The notes beneath the pieces were generated by a model. That model was not told where the DNA came from, ran no database searches, and was given only the letters and a program-made list of their open reading frames with translations. DNA of 64,000 nucleotides from Emiliania huxleyi CCMP1516 (lineage: Eukaryota; Haptophyta; Isochrysidales; Noelaerhabdaceae), in assembly GCF_000372725.1 (NCBI RefSeq), contig NW_005196900.1:156133-220132 (forward strand), read 5' to 3'. Positions 49,920 through 58,993 of the stretch are shown here, piece after piece. Position 1 is the stretch's first letter, and every line of letters begins with the position of its first letter. The translations under genes were made by a program, and so were the position numbers.

Positions 49920-50041
49920 GGCACCAACTAAAGATACTGTGACGATCCACGAGACCCTCTTAGGTGCAGGTAAGCATTTCTCAACACAAATCTTTTAGTA
50001 AGAAATGCTTGCCGATGCCCGCATGCGGCATGGACACGTGT

Positions 50042-50707
50042 TTATGTATTCACGGTGTGTTGGGGGCCTGGCTGAGCGCGCAAGCCGAGCAGAGGCGCAA
50101 CGAGGGACCACCACGCGCCAAGCAGGTCCAGCGGTGGTCTGCCCCCTTCGCGCGAGCACGATGCCGCGTCGCGCATCATTGGCGATAGGAGCTCGGCTGT
50201 GTGGCACGCGTGCAGTGCGACGCACGGCAGCCCGAGGCCTGGGTGCTCTGCCGGCGTCAGCATCTGGTCCGGCAGAGGCTGCGAGCCGTTCGCCTGCCTC
50301 TGTAGGTACGCACGTGCCTCGTCGACGTCCCATGGCCGCCCGTTCGAGCCATGGCAGCCGAGCAGCAGCAGCTGCGGCGTCTGGTACGTGGCGGAGCGGC
50401 AGATGTGTATGCTCAGCAGGTCGGGTTGCGGCTGGTCGTCCAGCGCAGACACGTCGAGTGCAGATGAGTCGGCCGTGCTGCAGATTGGCTCCTCCAGCAC
50501 CGGAGGGTCCTCCTCCTCTCCGCCCTGCCTGCGGGCGGCGATCGGAGGCTGCACAACAATCGGACTTGAGCGGAGGAAGCCAGGCGGAGGCGCAAAGGCG
50601 CCCGAGTCGGATAACGGCCCGGGCTCGAACCAGGCCCAGGTCGGGGCCGTGTGATGCAGAAGGGCGAACTGACGTGCCATCCGCTCGAACTCGGACTGGG
50701 AGAGCAT
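50042..50707 (-). CDS. ATG10: ATG10-like ubiquitin-like-conjugating enzyme
   Basis: 221 residues, single exon, ATG at 50707. In autophagy, Atg10 is the E2-like enzyme that joins Atg12 to Atg5. The C-terminal half matches the Atg3/Atg10 catalytic region: SIHICRSATYQTPQLLLLG, PLPDQMLTPAEHPGLGLPCV then ALHACHTAELL and LGAWWSLVAPLLGLR, aligning with ..T..EHP..G.P...LHPC.T...M ... WLS.VGP.VGL of the family. The putative catalytic Cys is Cys168, within HAC instead of the usual HPC. The N-terminus (SEFERMARQFALLHH, TWAWFEPG) also fits. A Pro/Glu-rich insertion lies around residues 40-80. Atg3 is an alternative, but the short length favours Atg10. Confidence 0.72.
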   Translation of the reverse strand: MLSQSEFERMARQFALLHHTAPTWAWFEPGPLSDSGAFAPPPGFLRSSPIVVQPPIAARRQGGEEEDPPVLEEPICSTADSSALDVSALDDQPQPDLLSIHICRSATYQTPQLLLLGCHGSNGRPWDVDEARAYLQRQANGSQPLPDQMLTPAEHPGLGLPCVALHACHTAELLSPMMRDAASCSREGGRPPLDLLGAWWSLVAPLLGLRAQPGPQHTVNT

Positions 50708-50734
50708 CTAATGGCACGACACTCCCGGCGACAG

Positions 50735-50911
50735 GGTTCCAACTTTTCCGGGGTATGGTATGGTTAGCTGCCAGCTCAAGACCATACCCCCCCGCCTGCT
50801 GGCAGACCTGCTTGGGGGTATGGTAGGGCTAGTCTTGGGCGGGCAGGACCATACCCCCTACCCCTTTGGGCCGCGACCCTACCATACCATACCCCGGAAA
50901 AAGTTGGAACC
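50735..50911. mobile_element. Short TIR element (MITE) with 3-bp target duplication
   Basis: 177 bp with ~31-bp terminal inverted repeats starting GGTTCCAACTT and ending in GGTATGGTATGG words, one 1-bp length difference between the arms. Flanked by CAG at 50732-50734 and 50912-50914. The 3-bp duplication points toward the PIF/Harbinger group, though that group prefers TNA targets. No coding capacity. Confidence 0.8.
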
Positions 50912-50943
50912 CAGGCGCAGGCGGGATAAAGAAATACACCGGC

Positions 50944-50999
50944 GCCCCGGCCCTGGATGTGCGGCTGCTGACTGCACTCCAAGTGCTCCAAGTGCTCCA
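50944..50999 (-). repeat. Dispersed repeat family B, partial inverted copy
   Basis: Complement of the first ~55 bp of the family (GCACTTGGAGCACTTGGAGT then GCAGTCA and CACATCCAGGGCCGGGG), immediately followed by a family A tail. Confidence 0.8.
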
Positions 51000-51008
51000 C
51001 TGCAACAT

Positions 51009-51091
51009 CCAAAATCCTGCTCGTGCAGGTGGGGACCACCCTGTCCTCCTCCCATGCCTCATTTGGGTTGTCTTTTTTCTTTCTTTCTTTA
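51009..51091 (+). repeat. Dispersed repeat family A, 3' tail only
   Basis: CCAAAATCCTGCTCGTGCAG to a (TTTC)n tract ending TTTAG then GGCGAACATGG. Closest to 9250-9333. Confidence 0.8.
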
Positions 51092-51129
51092 GGGCGAACA
51101 TGGCTCATGGGACGTCGTGTAAAGCAAGA

Positions 51130-54100
51130 CTAAGGCGCTGTTTCCGCCAAGGCGGGCACGCCCCTCAGCGTCACGGCCCGCCGCCTCTCCGAGCGCACGA
51201 ATCGGCGGGGCGAGCCTCCCGATCCCGCAGCTCCCGCTCCAGGTGCCGGCCTCTCCGAAACGGGCGGCATGCGCGGGGCCCCGCCTGCGCGCGGCGACAG
51301 GGACTGCCTGTGCGCCCGCTGGACTTGGCACCTCCTCGGCTCTCGCGTACGCGGCGAATCTGGCGGCGATGCCGCCACCGCCCGAGTTGGCCGCCTCGGC
51401 GTGGCGTCGAGCGATGCCGTCAGCCCGTCCAGTGTTTCGAAGGAGCGGCGGAGCGACCTTGCGGTGTGTCCGTAAGCTTGACTCGTAGTCTCTGCCGGCG
51501 CCTTGCTCCTGCCGAGAGCTAGATTGGCGCGGCCAATGCGGGCGAGCTTTTGTTGCAGCGCCGCCAGCTCCTGCTTTGACCGCTCGAGCGCGCTCTCCGT
51601 TTCGGCGAGGCGGTGGGTCGACCTCAGAGTCGCGCGCTCGGTCGCCGCCTGCCGCTCCGCCACCTCCTCCTCTGCACGCGCGGCGACGCGCCGCTCGGCC
51701 TCCGCCTCCTCAGCGGCATGCTCCTCGCGCACTCGCCGCAGGTCATCCGAGAGCTGCAGCCGCGCCAGCAAGATTTTGAGCCGCCAGTTCTCATCAATCA
51801 GCTCTTGCAGGCGTTCCTCGTCGTGCATGGCGCCAAACTCGCGCCGCCGCGCCTCGACCGGCACCGAGCTCGATTCAACGAGCCGCACAGCCGCCTCCCG
51901 CCTCGCATTGAACGCGGCTCGATCAAAGGCGGCTCGTTGCTCCAGCTGCTCCTCCTCGTGCCGGCCTTGCGCGATTAGCCGCTGTGAGGTCCGCTCGGCA
52001 ACGGCCGCGCGAAACTCGGTAGCAAGTCGCTCACGCACGCGGCCCTCGAGCGAGTGCGCTGAGGCTTCCGCGTTGACGAGCGCCTCTTGCAAGCGGTCGG
52101 CCTCGTGCTGCATTTTTAGTCGCCGCTCGACCGCGGCGACGCGGATAGCCTCGTCCGCATCATTTGAGAGCTTCGCACAATCGTCGCGCGCCGCTGCCGT
52201 CCGCCTCGCCGCCGCGTCAAGGCGCGCCTCAAAGGCCGCACGCTCACGCCACTCTGCCCCCCGGTCGCGAAGTGCTGCATCATCCATTGAGCGTAGATCG
52301 CGCAAGGCCACAACGTCAAGGAATGGCTCGAGTCGCTGCAGGTCGGCGGGCTCGCCTGCGTCGAGGAGCCGGCTGAGGAGCTGCTCCGGGACGTGCTGCG
52401 CCCGGGGAGCGACAAAGGGAGGCTCGATCACAAGCGGGGGGCGCTCGCCAGCGAGCACATCGCGCCGTGGCCAAGCCCAAGGGGCACCCTCGTGCTGCAC
52501 CGCCCGCATTGCGTGATCCATGGCGAGGCGCAGCGCCTTGCCACCGCCGCTCTGAACCCACGGCGAGCCCGCACCAAAGGCTTCACGCACGAGGGCAACA
52601 ATCTCGTTGTCGTTTGAGGCTGGCCCGCTGCCGCTGACGGATGCCTCTCGTGAAGACAGAGCCGGTGTCGCGCCCGATTGCATGCCGACGCGGAGCCTGT
52701 GGAGCACATCAGGGTCGGTGGCGAGGCCCGACTTGAGGAGCGCCGCGTCGGCGAGCGCCCGCACCTCGGCAGGCCACTCGTCGCTGCGGCAATCACCATT
52801 CCCGATTGCCCGCTCCGCCGACAAGCTGCCTGGCCACTGAGTGGCGCCTTCGGAAGCTTCTCGACCGCGCTCCTGACACTCCTCCTCCTCCTGTCGCAGC
52901 CAGCGCAAGGCAAGAGCCACCGCAGCGGAGAGTCGCATGAGCGGCGCTCCAACAGCCACGGCAGCACCGACGGGCAGCGCGGCGAGGGCTCTCGCTGGAG
53001 TTAAGACGCGCGCCTCGAACATAGCATCAAACCGCGCATCGTCGAGAGGAGGGCAGCGCGCGCCGACGAGGTTGCGCAACGAAGCGCGCGCGTTCAACGC
53101 CTGCAATTCAAGCCGGGCGGCCTCGGCCTGCACTAAAAAGCCAGCCGGCGTTGTGCAAGTCAAAGTGGAGCTTGCTCTCGCTTGCGCCCATGCCGGCGCC
53201 TCACCTGAGCGCTGCTCTGGACGCCGCTGAGGTGGAAACGACGGCCCATCCTCCCAATGGGTGTCAAAGATCCATTTCCGTTTAGCTTCCAGGTTATTGT
53301 CGGGTGAGTCTTTGCCCAGAGCCCACTCCAGTAGCTGCCCAGCAACATCCTGCGGCTCGTTTACGCTCATCCACCACCCGTGCTTGCCTTCCACATCGCC
53401 GGTATGAGCTGCCGCTTCCATCGCTGGCGACAGTCTCTTCAACGCTGCTGTCGCGGCAGGCCTGCTGGATTCGCAAGAGGAAGACAGCAACAGCAGTGAG
53501 CCGCCTACCTGAGCGTGCGCCGCCCGTAAGTGCGAGAGGGTCGGCTCGGAGAGCAACGCAAGGTAGGCACCCGCAGAACCAACGGCCGACTCAATCGCCG
53601 CTGCCGCATCCAGTGATGGTGCGCCGCAAGTGGCGTCCCTTCCTCCGTCTCGCAGGCGCGCACGCGTCAACGGCGCGGATGGCGGCAGCCGAACAAACTG
53701 CGGAGAGTCACCATCGAGCGCCAGGTGACGTAGCCAACGTGGCGGCGACATGGTCGTGGCCGGGTGCGGTGACTGGGGTTGTACAGTCGGCGCTCCGCCA
53801 ATGGTGCAACCCGGTGGCAGTGTGGCCTCTGCGCACGCGTCGAGACCACCACGGTTGCTGCCCGGAGAGAGAGAGAGGAGCGAGGCAAGAGCTGAAGCTA
53901 GGAGAGAGACGTCCTCTGCCACGCGCCGTTCCTCGCAATCCGCACCGTCAAGAGTATCGGCGCCACACCGGGTAACGGCGCTTCTTGCTGATGCGGCGCA
54001 CGCACGAGCTTTCCCCACCACGACTAGGCAGCGCTGGATTGCGAGCTGCAGTTGCAATAGCCACGCCTGCAGCCGATCGCTCAGCGCCTCCACCACCGGC

Positions 54101-54723
54101 GAGGCCGACTCGGCTGCGAAGGACTCAGCTTCGACCGGAGCTGAGCCAGCGGCTCCAGCTGCCATGGCAGCGGCAACGACTCCTCCTGTCCCTGACGGGA
54201 GCTCGGACTGCACAGACGAGAGCAGCTGGCGCAGCTCTTCGGCGACAGCCCCTTCCCCGACGCACTCGACCTGGGACACGGAAAACGGCAACGCGGACGA
54301 AGGTGGGAAGAGTACTGCGTCGACACGCTCCCCTGGGTGGACGAGAAATGTCCGCACGTGAAGGAGCGGCAGCAGCTGGAGCAGCCGAGAACAGGCCGCC
54401 CCGCCCGTCGCAAGCGCCTCTCGTAGTTGCCCTGGCAAAGGGCAGCTCTTGCGGAGGGCGGAGAGTGGCGTGGCGAGCGACGACAGCTGACTCAGGCTGC
54501 TGAGTTGGCCTCCGTCATTGAAGATGCTCTCAACTTCGGTGGCGGCGTCGCTCATGAGCCCGAGCGGCTCGACTTGCAAAGGCCCAGTTGGGCTCGCTAG
54601 GTGTCGAGCTTGCAATGCCAGGGCTCTCGACAGCTCTGCCCAAGCGGCTCGGAGCGCAGGGTTGACGAGTGCCTCTCGCCTCCACGGCTCCACCGCGGTG
54701 TCGAAGAGGCCCAGGTAGCGCAT
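51130..54723 (-). CDS. Large coiled-coil protein of unknown function
   Basis: 1,197 residues in a single exon, ATG at 54723 (MRYLGLFDTAVEPWRREALV). The N-terminal ~300 residues are helical and folded (LLQLLPLLHVRTFLVHPGER, LQAWLLQLQLAIQRCLVVVG). The middle is mixed. Residues ~820-1080 are a strong coiled coil (LKMQHEADRLQEALVNAEAS, RRVREEHAAEEAEAERRVAA, ETESALERSKQELAALQQKL). The tail is Pro/Arg-rich and disordered. The RIGRANLALGRSK segment after the coiled coil and the overall plan recall flagellar coiled-coil proteins of the CCDC type, but I cannot name the family. A flagellar role is a guess. Shares a ~250-bp upstream region with the divergent alpha-galactosidase gene. Confidence 0.68.
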   Translation of the reverse strand: MRYLGLFDTAVEPWRREALVNPALRAAWAELSRALALQARHLASPTGPLQVEPLGLMSDAATEVESIFNDGGQLSSLSQLSSLATPLSALRKSCPLPGQLREALATGGAACSRLLQLLPLLHVRTFLVHPGERVDAVLFPPSSALPFSVSQVECVGEGAVAEELRQLLSSVQSELPSGTGGVVAAAMAAGAAGSAPVEAESFAAESASPVVEALSDRLQAWLLQLQLAIQRCLVVVGKARACAASARSAVTRCGADTLDGADCEERRVAEDVSLLASALASLLSLSPGSNRGGLDACAEATLPPGCTIGGAPTVQPQSPHPATTMSPPRWLRHLALDGDSPQFVRLPPSAPLTRARLRDGGRDATCGAPSLDAAAAIESAVGSAGAYLALLSEPTLSHLRAAHAQVGGSLLLLSSSCESSRPAATAALKRLSPAMEAAAHTGDVEGKHGWWMSVNEPQDVAGQLLEWALGKDSPDNNLEAKRKWIFDTHWEDGPSFPPQRRPEQRSGEAPAWAQARASSTLTCTTPAGFLVQAEAARLELQALNARASLRNLVGARCPPLDDARFDAMFEARVLTPARALAALPVGAAVAVGAPLMRLSAAVALALRWLRQEEEECQERGREASEGATQWPGSLSAERAIGNGDCRSDEWPAEVRALADAALLKSGLATDPDVLHRLRVGMQSGATPALSSREASVSGSGPASNDNEIVALVREAFGAGSPWVQSGGGKALRLAMDHAMRAVQHEGAPWAWPRRDVLAGERPPLVIEPPFVAPRAQHVPEQLLSRLLDAGEPADLQRLEPFLDVVALRDLRSMDDAALRDRGAEWRERAAFEARLDAAARRTAAARDDCAKLSNDADEAIRVAAVERRLKMQHEADRLQEALVNAEASAHSLEGRVRERLATEFRAAVAERTSQRLIAQGRHEEEQLEQRAAFDRAAFNARREAAVRLVESSSVPVEARRREFGAMHDEERLQELIDENWRLKILLARLQLSDDLRRVREEHAAEEAEAERRVAARAEEEVAERQAATERATLRSTHRLAETESALERSKQELAALQQKLARIGRANLALGRSKAPAETTSQAYGHTARSLRRSFETLDGLTASLDATPRRPTRAVAASPPDSPRTREPRRCQVQRAHRQSLSPRAGGAPRMPPVSERPAPGAGAAGSGGSPRRFVRSERRRAVTLRGVPALAETAP

Positions 54724-54974
54724 GACGCCTCCGGACGCATTGGCAGCGAATCGGCAGGAACCCGCGTTTTTGCACGCCCTTGCAGCTTGTAGCCCGTGCT
54801 GCTGCTCGAGAGGTGCAGCTGCAAGCCCTTCGCCTCCGTTGCGAGCGCACCCCCCGAAGCCATGTATGCTAGGAGGAGTGAGAGGGCCGTCAACCCAAAC
54901 CCACTGCTGTGCCGCGAATTCTTTTTTCTTTCGCGGGCCAAGAGAAAGAAAAAAGAGTTACAAAGACTTACACG
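54724..54974. promoter_or_regulatory. Divergent promoter region
   Basis: 250 bp between divergent start codons. Holds an imperfect inverted repeat (GAATTCTTTTTTCTTTCGCG and AGAGAAAGAAAAAAGAGTT, 54917-54959) just upstream of the plus-strand start. Confidence 0.4.
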
Positions 54975-56580
54975 ATGGCGGCCCTCGCTGCCGCCCTCGC
55001 CACGGCCGTGAGTGCGTACAACAACGGGATGGGCGAGCGCCCTCCCATGGGCTGGCAGACGTGGTGCTCCGTTGGCGAGTGCGGCGAGGACCACTGCTTC
55101 GACGGCCAGATTCGGGCGATGGCCGACACGCTGGTCTTGAGCGGAATGAAGGACCTCGGCTACGATTGGGTCGTCCTGGACGACTGCTGGCACCCGACGC
55201 GAGACAACGCGACGGCCGAGCTCGTGCCGTACCCACGCTTCTTCCCAGACGGGATGAAGCCTGTGATTGACTACGTCCACTCGCTCGGCCTCAAGTTCGG
55301 CCTGTACACGAGCGTGGGCGATCGCACGTGCCACGGTGGCTGGTCACCAGGGTCATTCGGCCACTACGAGAGGGATGCGCGCACCTTCGCGGCGTGGGGC
55401 GTGGACTATGTCAAGATCGACTACTGTGGCTCGCACGATTCGGTCGAGGGCCACCGTAACATGTCGCGCGCCCTCAACGCGACCGGCCGGCCGATGTCGT
55501 ACATGCTCTGCCGCGGCCCGTACCAGCAGCAAGATCACTGGGGCTACGCGCCGGGCATCGCCCAGGGCTGGCGCGCCACGGGCGACCACCACGACAACTT
55601 TGCGAGCGTGAGGCAGCAGGTTGGGGCTGACCTGCCACTCGACCGCGGCTGCCCTGCCACTCAGCCACGCCAGCGAGCTCTGCCCGCAGGTGGAGGCTGT
55701 ACGCGGGAAGGCGAGCTGGAGCGGGCCGTTTGGGTGGGCCTACCTCGACATGATGATGACGGGCGGGCAGGGCTGCAAGGACCAGTGCGTTGGGCCAGAG
55801 TCGGACCAGGGACACTGCAACTGGACAAAGCCGGAGCACTGCCCCGGGATGAGCGAGGAGGAGTACCGCACCGAGGCCTCGCTCTACGTGGTTGTCTCCT
55901 CCCCGCTGATGGTCGGCACGGACATCCGGCTCATGACTCCAATCATGAAGGTGCGGCGGCGCGGCGGGGTGTGGAGCACGCGTAGCAGGCCGGATCACGA
56001 CGCCCTCTCCCGCCCCGCGCAGGAGCTGCTGCTCAACAAGGAGGCCATCGCCATCAACCAAGACTACAAGGCGGTGCCAGGCGACGCGATGCCCTCCTGC
56101 CACGGCTCTTCTCAAGAGGTGCAGCCGTCCCGCCGCGAGACCTGATTCACCTGAGTTAATCCACTTTGACTCCGCCGCCCCACCGCGATTTCCGGGCGCT
56201 GCGGGACCTCTGCCCACCTGCGTCCCCTCTCCCCTCCCCTCCCCAGGCGTGGGTCCGCCGCTTGTCAAACGGCGACTCTGCGGTGGCCCTGACCAACTGG
56301 GGCAACCACACCGCCTCCTTGGCAGTCTGCCTCGATGCGATTGGGTTGCACCGCGTGCGGGGGCACCGTCGCTGAGCGCCAAGTCTGAGGACGCCCACCG
56401 GACGATAGGTGGACGCACGGCGAGACGGCAGGCGCGCGCAACGTGTGGGCGAGGCAGAGCCTCGGCACCTTCTCGCGCCGCTTCGAGGCCAAGGTGCGGG
56501 CCCACGACACGCTGTTGCTGCTGCTCAGCCGAACTGGTGCGGCAGGGTCGCCGGAGAACAAGGTAGCGGTGGCCATGTAG
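54975..56580 (+). CDS. Alpha-galactosidase, glycoside hydrolase family 27, five exons
   Basis: Exons 54975-55619, 55690-55950, 56023-56118, 56247 to about 56355, and a last exon from about 56411 to the TAG ending at 56580. The first three introns are GT-AG and phase 0. Start MAALAAALATAVSAYNNG is a signal peptide. GH27 motifs: RPPMGWQTWCSVG, DWVVLDDCW, LKFGLYTSVGDRTC, PGSFGHYERDARTFAAWGVD and YVKIDYC, with Asp149 as nucleophile and Asp204 (WRATGDH) as acid/base; then LLLNKEAIAINQD, VRRLSNGDSAVALTNWGN and a C-terminal beta domain (VWARQSLGTFSRRFEAKV, then HDTLLLLLSRTG). It releases terminal alpha-galactose in the secretory or lysosomal/vacuolar route. The exon 4 donor is not resolved. Confidence 0.88.
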
Positions 56581-56915
56581 TCCCCACGGCGGCGGCGCGG
56601 GGCGCGGGAGCCTCGATGCTCTTTCCCGCAGCGCCGGAGGGGGTGTCGCGCGCGACAGCGGCTTATGGTCCGCGAGGCGGCACAACCCCGAACATTTCCG
56701 CGGGCCCCGCTCCTCTTTTTCTCCACGCCGAGGCTTCGGTTCATCTTCATGCATCACAGAGACACAGTCCTAAAACATCATTGCGGTATCGCTCTCACGG
56801 TCTGCCGGCATCGCCTGTGATGTCGTCGTCCCAATATTTCTTTATTTGTGTGAGTGGATTCAATTTCAAGATCAAAAATTCTGGGGATTTTGGCCCAGAC
56901 GCCAGAGCCCAGAGA
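56581..56915. other. Spacer between convergent genes
   Basis: Contains the 3' UTRs of the alpha-galactosidase and selU genes. AT-richer near 56830-56890. Nothing else seen. Confidence 0.55.
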
Positions 56916-58703
56916 TCAGCTCCTTCGCAGGAGACGCTCGGCCATACACGCGGCGGCAAGGGCGCCAATCAGCACCACTGCACCCCAATCTACGCCTGAG
57001 CCCGCGATCACTCCCTCGCACCCGCCCGGCACCACCCCCGCCCGCCCGGCCTCCTCCGCCTCGGCCTCCTCGGCCTCCTCGGCCTTCTCCGCCTCGCGCA
57101 CGCGGCGCAGCACGAGCCCGGCCAGCTCGTCCGCGTCGAAGGCGGCGGCGGGGTCGGCCGGGGCGACCTCGACCAACCGGCCTGCGCGCGAGCCTCCGCC
57201 GGAGCCGGTCCCTCCGTGGTTGGCGAGGTGAGCGTCGTAGAGCTTGTCGTAGTAGTGCAGCATCGCGACCGCCACGGCGCTGAAGTCGCCTGCGCGCATC
57301 GCCGCCACCACCTCGCCCACGCGCGCGGCTCCGAGCCTCTTGGTGAGCTTGCGCACCTACCGGACGTGGACATGTCGTGGACGTGTCCCGAGGTTCCTCA
57401 CCGCCCGGCGAGCTGTGCGGACCGACTCCTCCATGCGGGCGAGCCACTCGCCGGCGGCTGGGCCGTCAGCGTGCCCAGCGACGTAGTCGTCGAGGAGGAG
57501 GCGAACGCGCGCCTGCTCGGGCAGAGAGACGCGCACGACCAGGGGCGCGCACCGCAGCGCCGCGTAGACCGGCTTCGGGACAGAGACGTGGCCGATGTGC
57601 GAGTCCTCGTCCTCGAGAAAGACCCAGCCGCGGCCGCGCCCGCCTTTGGCCTCGCCCCGCGCCTCGAGCCGCCGCCACTCGCACGCGAGAAGGTTCGTGA
57701 AGTGCTCTGACGACGGCTGCGCGCCGCCTCCCGCCTCCACCGTGCCAACCCACCCGAAGGCCGAGCCGCGGTGCCGCGCGAGGCCCTCGAGGTCGACAAC
57801 CGCCTCGCCGCGCGACCGCAGCGCATGCAACACTCGCGTCTTCCCGACGCCAGTCCGGCCGCCGACGACACACACGCGCGGCCCCGGCAGCGCGCGAGCC
57901 GCGGCGACAACCTCTGCCATCGCCGCGCCTGCCGCCGCCGCCGCTGCCGCGTCCGCCGCCGCTGCCGCCGCCGCGCCCGCCGCGGCGCCTGCTGCCGCGG
58001 CGCCTGCTGCCGCCGCGCCGCCCTCGCACGCCTGGGAGGCCTGGGAGGCCGCCGCCGCCAAAGCAGGGACTCCTCCTGCTCCGCCGGCGCCGCCGGACTT
58101 GCGGCCGTCTCTCTTTGGGCGACGCGCGCCGCGCACTCGCGTGCGGGCGTGCTTGGGCGGCATCTCGACGCTGCCCCAGTAGGCGGTTGCCCAAGCCCGG
58201 AACGCCTTGTACCCACCTCCCAGCGTCCTCGCCTCGATGCCGTGCTGCCGCAGCAGCCAGGCCACCGCCCCGGACCGCAGCCCGCCTCGCCAGCAGTGCA
58301 CTAGCACTGCGCCGCTGCTCTCGCCGGAAGCGCGAGCCACCGCCAGCAGCTCCGCCGCCCGCTCGACCAGCCAGCCGAGCTTGGGCCGCACGAGCCGCAT
58401 CCCGAGCTCCATCGCTGCGCTGCGGCCCGCCGCGTGGTACAGGGTGCCGACCCGCGCCCGCTCATCGTCGGAGAAGAGCGGGACGGAGGCGGCGCCCGGA
58501 ACATGACCCTGCGCGTACTCGGAGGGCGAGCGCACGTCGAGGACAGGCACGCCTCGGTCGGCCGCGTCGAGGAAGCTGTGCACGTCGAGCCGGCCGGCCG
58601 CCGCTTGGATCTCCTCCGTCAGACGAAGGAGCGCTGGCGGAGTTCCCTCGGCGTCGTCGCACGCGAGAGCGGCGAGGAGGTCGTCTACGTGGAGCTCACA
58701 CAT
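56916..58703 (-). CDS. selU: tRNA 2-selenouridine synthase (SelU/YbbB) with tail anchor, two exons
   Basis: Exons 58703-57402 and 57356-56916 (GT-AG intron, RRA|VRKLTKRLG), about 580 residues; ATGs at 58769 and 58805 would add an N-terminal extension. The enzyme replaces 2-thiouridine by 2-selenouridine at the tRNA wobble base via a geranylated intermediate. Rhodanese domain: VPVLDVRSPSEYAQGHVPGA, with active-site Cys137 in VHCWRGGLRSGAVAWLLRQ then GGYKAFR. P-loop domain: CVVGGRTGVGKTRVLHAL, DLEGLARHRGSAFG, FLEDEDSHIG. The C-terminal part has LHYYDKLYDAHL, as in bacterial SelU. Unlike the ~360-residue bacterial form, it has a ~110-residue Ala/Gly insert between the domains and ends in VDWGAVVLIGALAAACMAER then LLRRS, a predicted tail anchor. 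Confidence 0.9.
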
Positions 58704-58993
58704 CGACACATATATCGGCCTTCCGTATTTTTTCTCGAGGGACGGCGCTGTGCCTCGGGTGCGTGCTTTCATTTTTTTATTTTTGTCTATTAATTCTCGC
58801 GTCATGTGTGTGTCCGCCTTGCTTGTTTCCTCACATCGAAGGCTCCCTGTAAACCCCCTCCTCCGGGAACGAGAAAAAAGAAAACACTGTGGCGCCTCGG
58901 CCCACTAACGCGCCACAAACGCGAGAGAAGGCCACAAACGCAACAAACGCGCCGCCGCAAAGATCCCGCTGCAACCAACGAAGCAAACACCAC
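58704..58993. promoter_or_regulatory. Divergent promoter region between selU and the epimerase gene
   Basis: About 290 bp between divergent start codons (less if selU starts at 58805). Contains T-rich runs near 58770-58795. No defined element. Confidence 0.35.
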
